From contig NZ_JH651384.1 in the NCBI RefSeq assembly GCF_000260135.1, forward strand, positions 127,693 through 191,692: 64,000 bases of DNA, given 5' to 3'. Below the pieces are notes generated by a model. It was not told the DNA's origin and searched no databases. It saw nothing but the letters and a program-made list of their open reading frames with translations. Both the position numbers and the translations under genes were made by a program. Source of the stretch: Thiothrix nivea DSM 5205 (GTDB taxonomy: Bacteria; Pseudomonadota; Gammaproteobacteria; Thiotrichales; Thiotrichaceae). Of this stretch, positions 63,901 through 64,000 are shown in pieces (within the stretch, counting starts at the first letter, position 1; each line of letters opens with the position of its first letter).

Positions 63901-64000
63901 ATTTCTGCTGTAACCCTTTACCGCACGGTTAGCCAGTATACCCTGATTGCCGCCGCTGCGTCGCTGCTCCTAACCGGCCTGTTCGTGTGGTGGTTCCAGC
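63901..64000 (+). CDS. N terminus of a membrane protein, partial, apparent ATT start
   Basis: Only 33 codons are in the window: ISAVTLYRTVSQYTLIAAAAS then LLLTGLFVWWFQ, a basic N terminus followed by one membrane segment. AGGAG at 63889-63893 lies seven bases before ATT 63901. In frame upstream there is no ATG, GTG or TTG before the stop at 63877. The family cannot be told; sensor or sulfur-compound membrane proteins often start this way. Confidence 0.45.
   Translation, partial: MSAVTLYRTVSQYTLIAAAASLLLTGLFVWWFQ

Noticed and set aside
1-64000. tRNA or rRNA genes
   Set aside because: No cloverleaf-like sequence with CCA end or rRNA-like stretch was noticed by eye; a tRNAscan or Rfam search would be decisive.

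Overview
The window looks like part of a gammaproteobacterial chromosome. Evidence is a nifL-nifA pair in the Azotobacter/Klebsiella arrangement, an rnfAB start, single-chain PurL, cydDC, BioC, PepN, HypF, DsbD and a ccdAB module. The mix (diazotrophy regulation, Rnf, several thioredoxin-fold periplasmic proteins, PEP-CTERM-type exopolysaccharide genes, a type I-D CRISPR system) would fit a sulfur-oxidising Thiotrichales such as Thiothrix. That genus assignment is inference, not something the sequence proves.

Layout. 1-7993: end of an exopolysaccharide locus (deacetylase, GT4, FemAB-like protein, BY-kinase), then a lipoprotein with a cytoplasmic-type TIR domain and a peptidoglycan-binding protein. 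8-12.7 kb: nifLA (minus strand) divergent from rnfAB, which has a sigma-54 promoter and three NifA-type upstream sites. 12.7-14.6 kb: decayed IS630 and ISL3 pieces. 14.6-28.5 kb: housekeeping (proS, cupin, mtgA), an efflux adaptor/outer-membrane pair, thioredoxin-like proteins, dsbD, an AEC transporter, an IS630 remnant, and a divergent transglutaminase/DUF2126 pair.

28.4-44.2 kb is the most notable region: a type I-D CRISPR-Cas locus. It has a WYL regulator divergent from cas6-cas10d-csc2-csc1-cas3'-cas4-cas1-cas2, followed by 44 identical 28-nt repeats. Cas10d contains an internal ribosome binding site and start expected to give the small subunit Cas11d. cas2 is broken by a 171-bp insertion with IS200/IS605-like end hairpins. 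The array carries a non-tandem duplication of three spacers, and an IS66-family element (8-bp target duplication) sits inside one of the duplicated spacers. Interference genes look intact while adaptation looks impaired.

44.2-64 kb: aldose epimerase-like gene, cydDC, a Crp/Fnr regulator, purL, ccdAB, bioC, a CDGSH protein, a Nudix hydrolase, pepN, hypF and small secreted proteins. A palindromic repeat (AAGAAACCCCTCC...GGAGGGGTTTCTT) occurs three times: once between nifL and rnfA, and twice inside reading frames (cydD, hypF) without breaking them.
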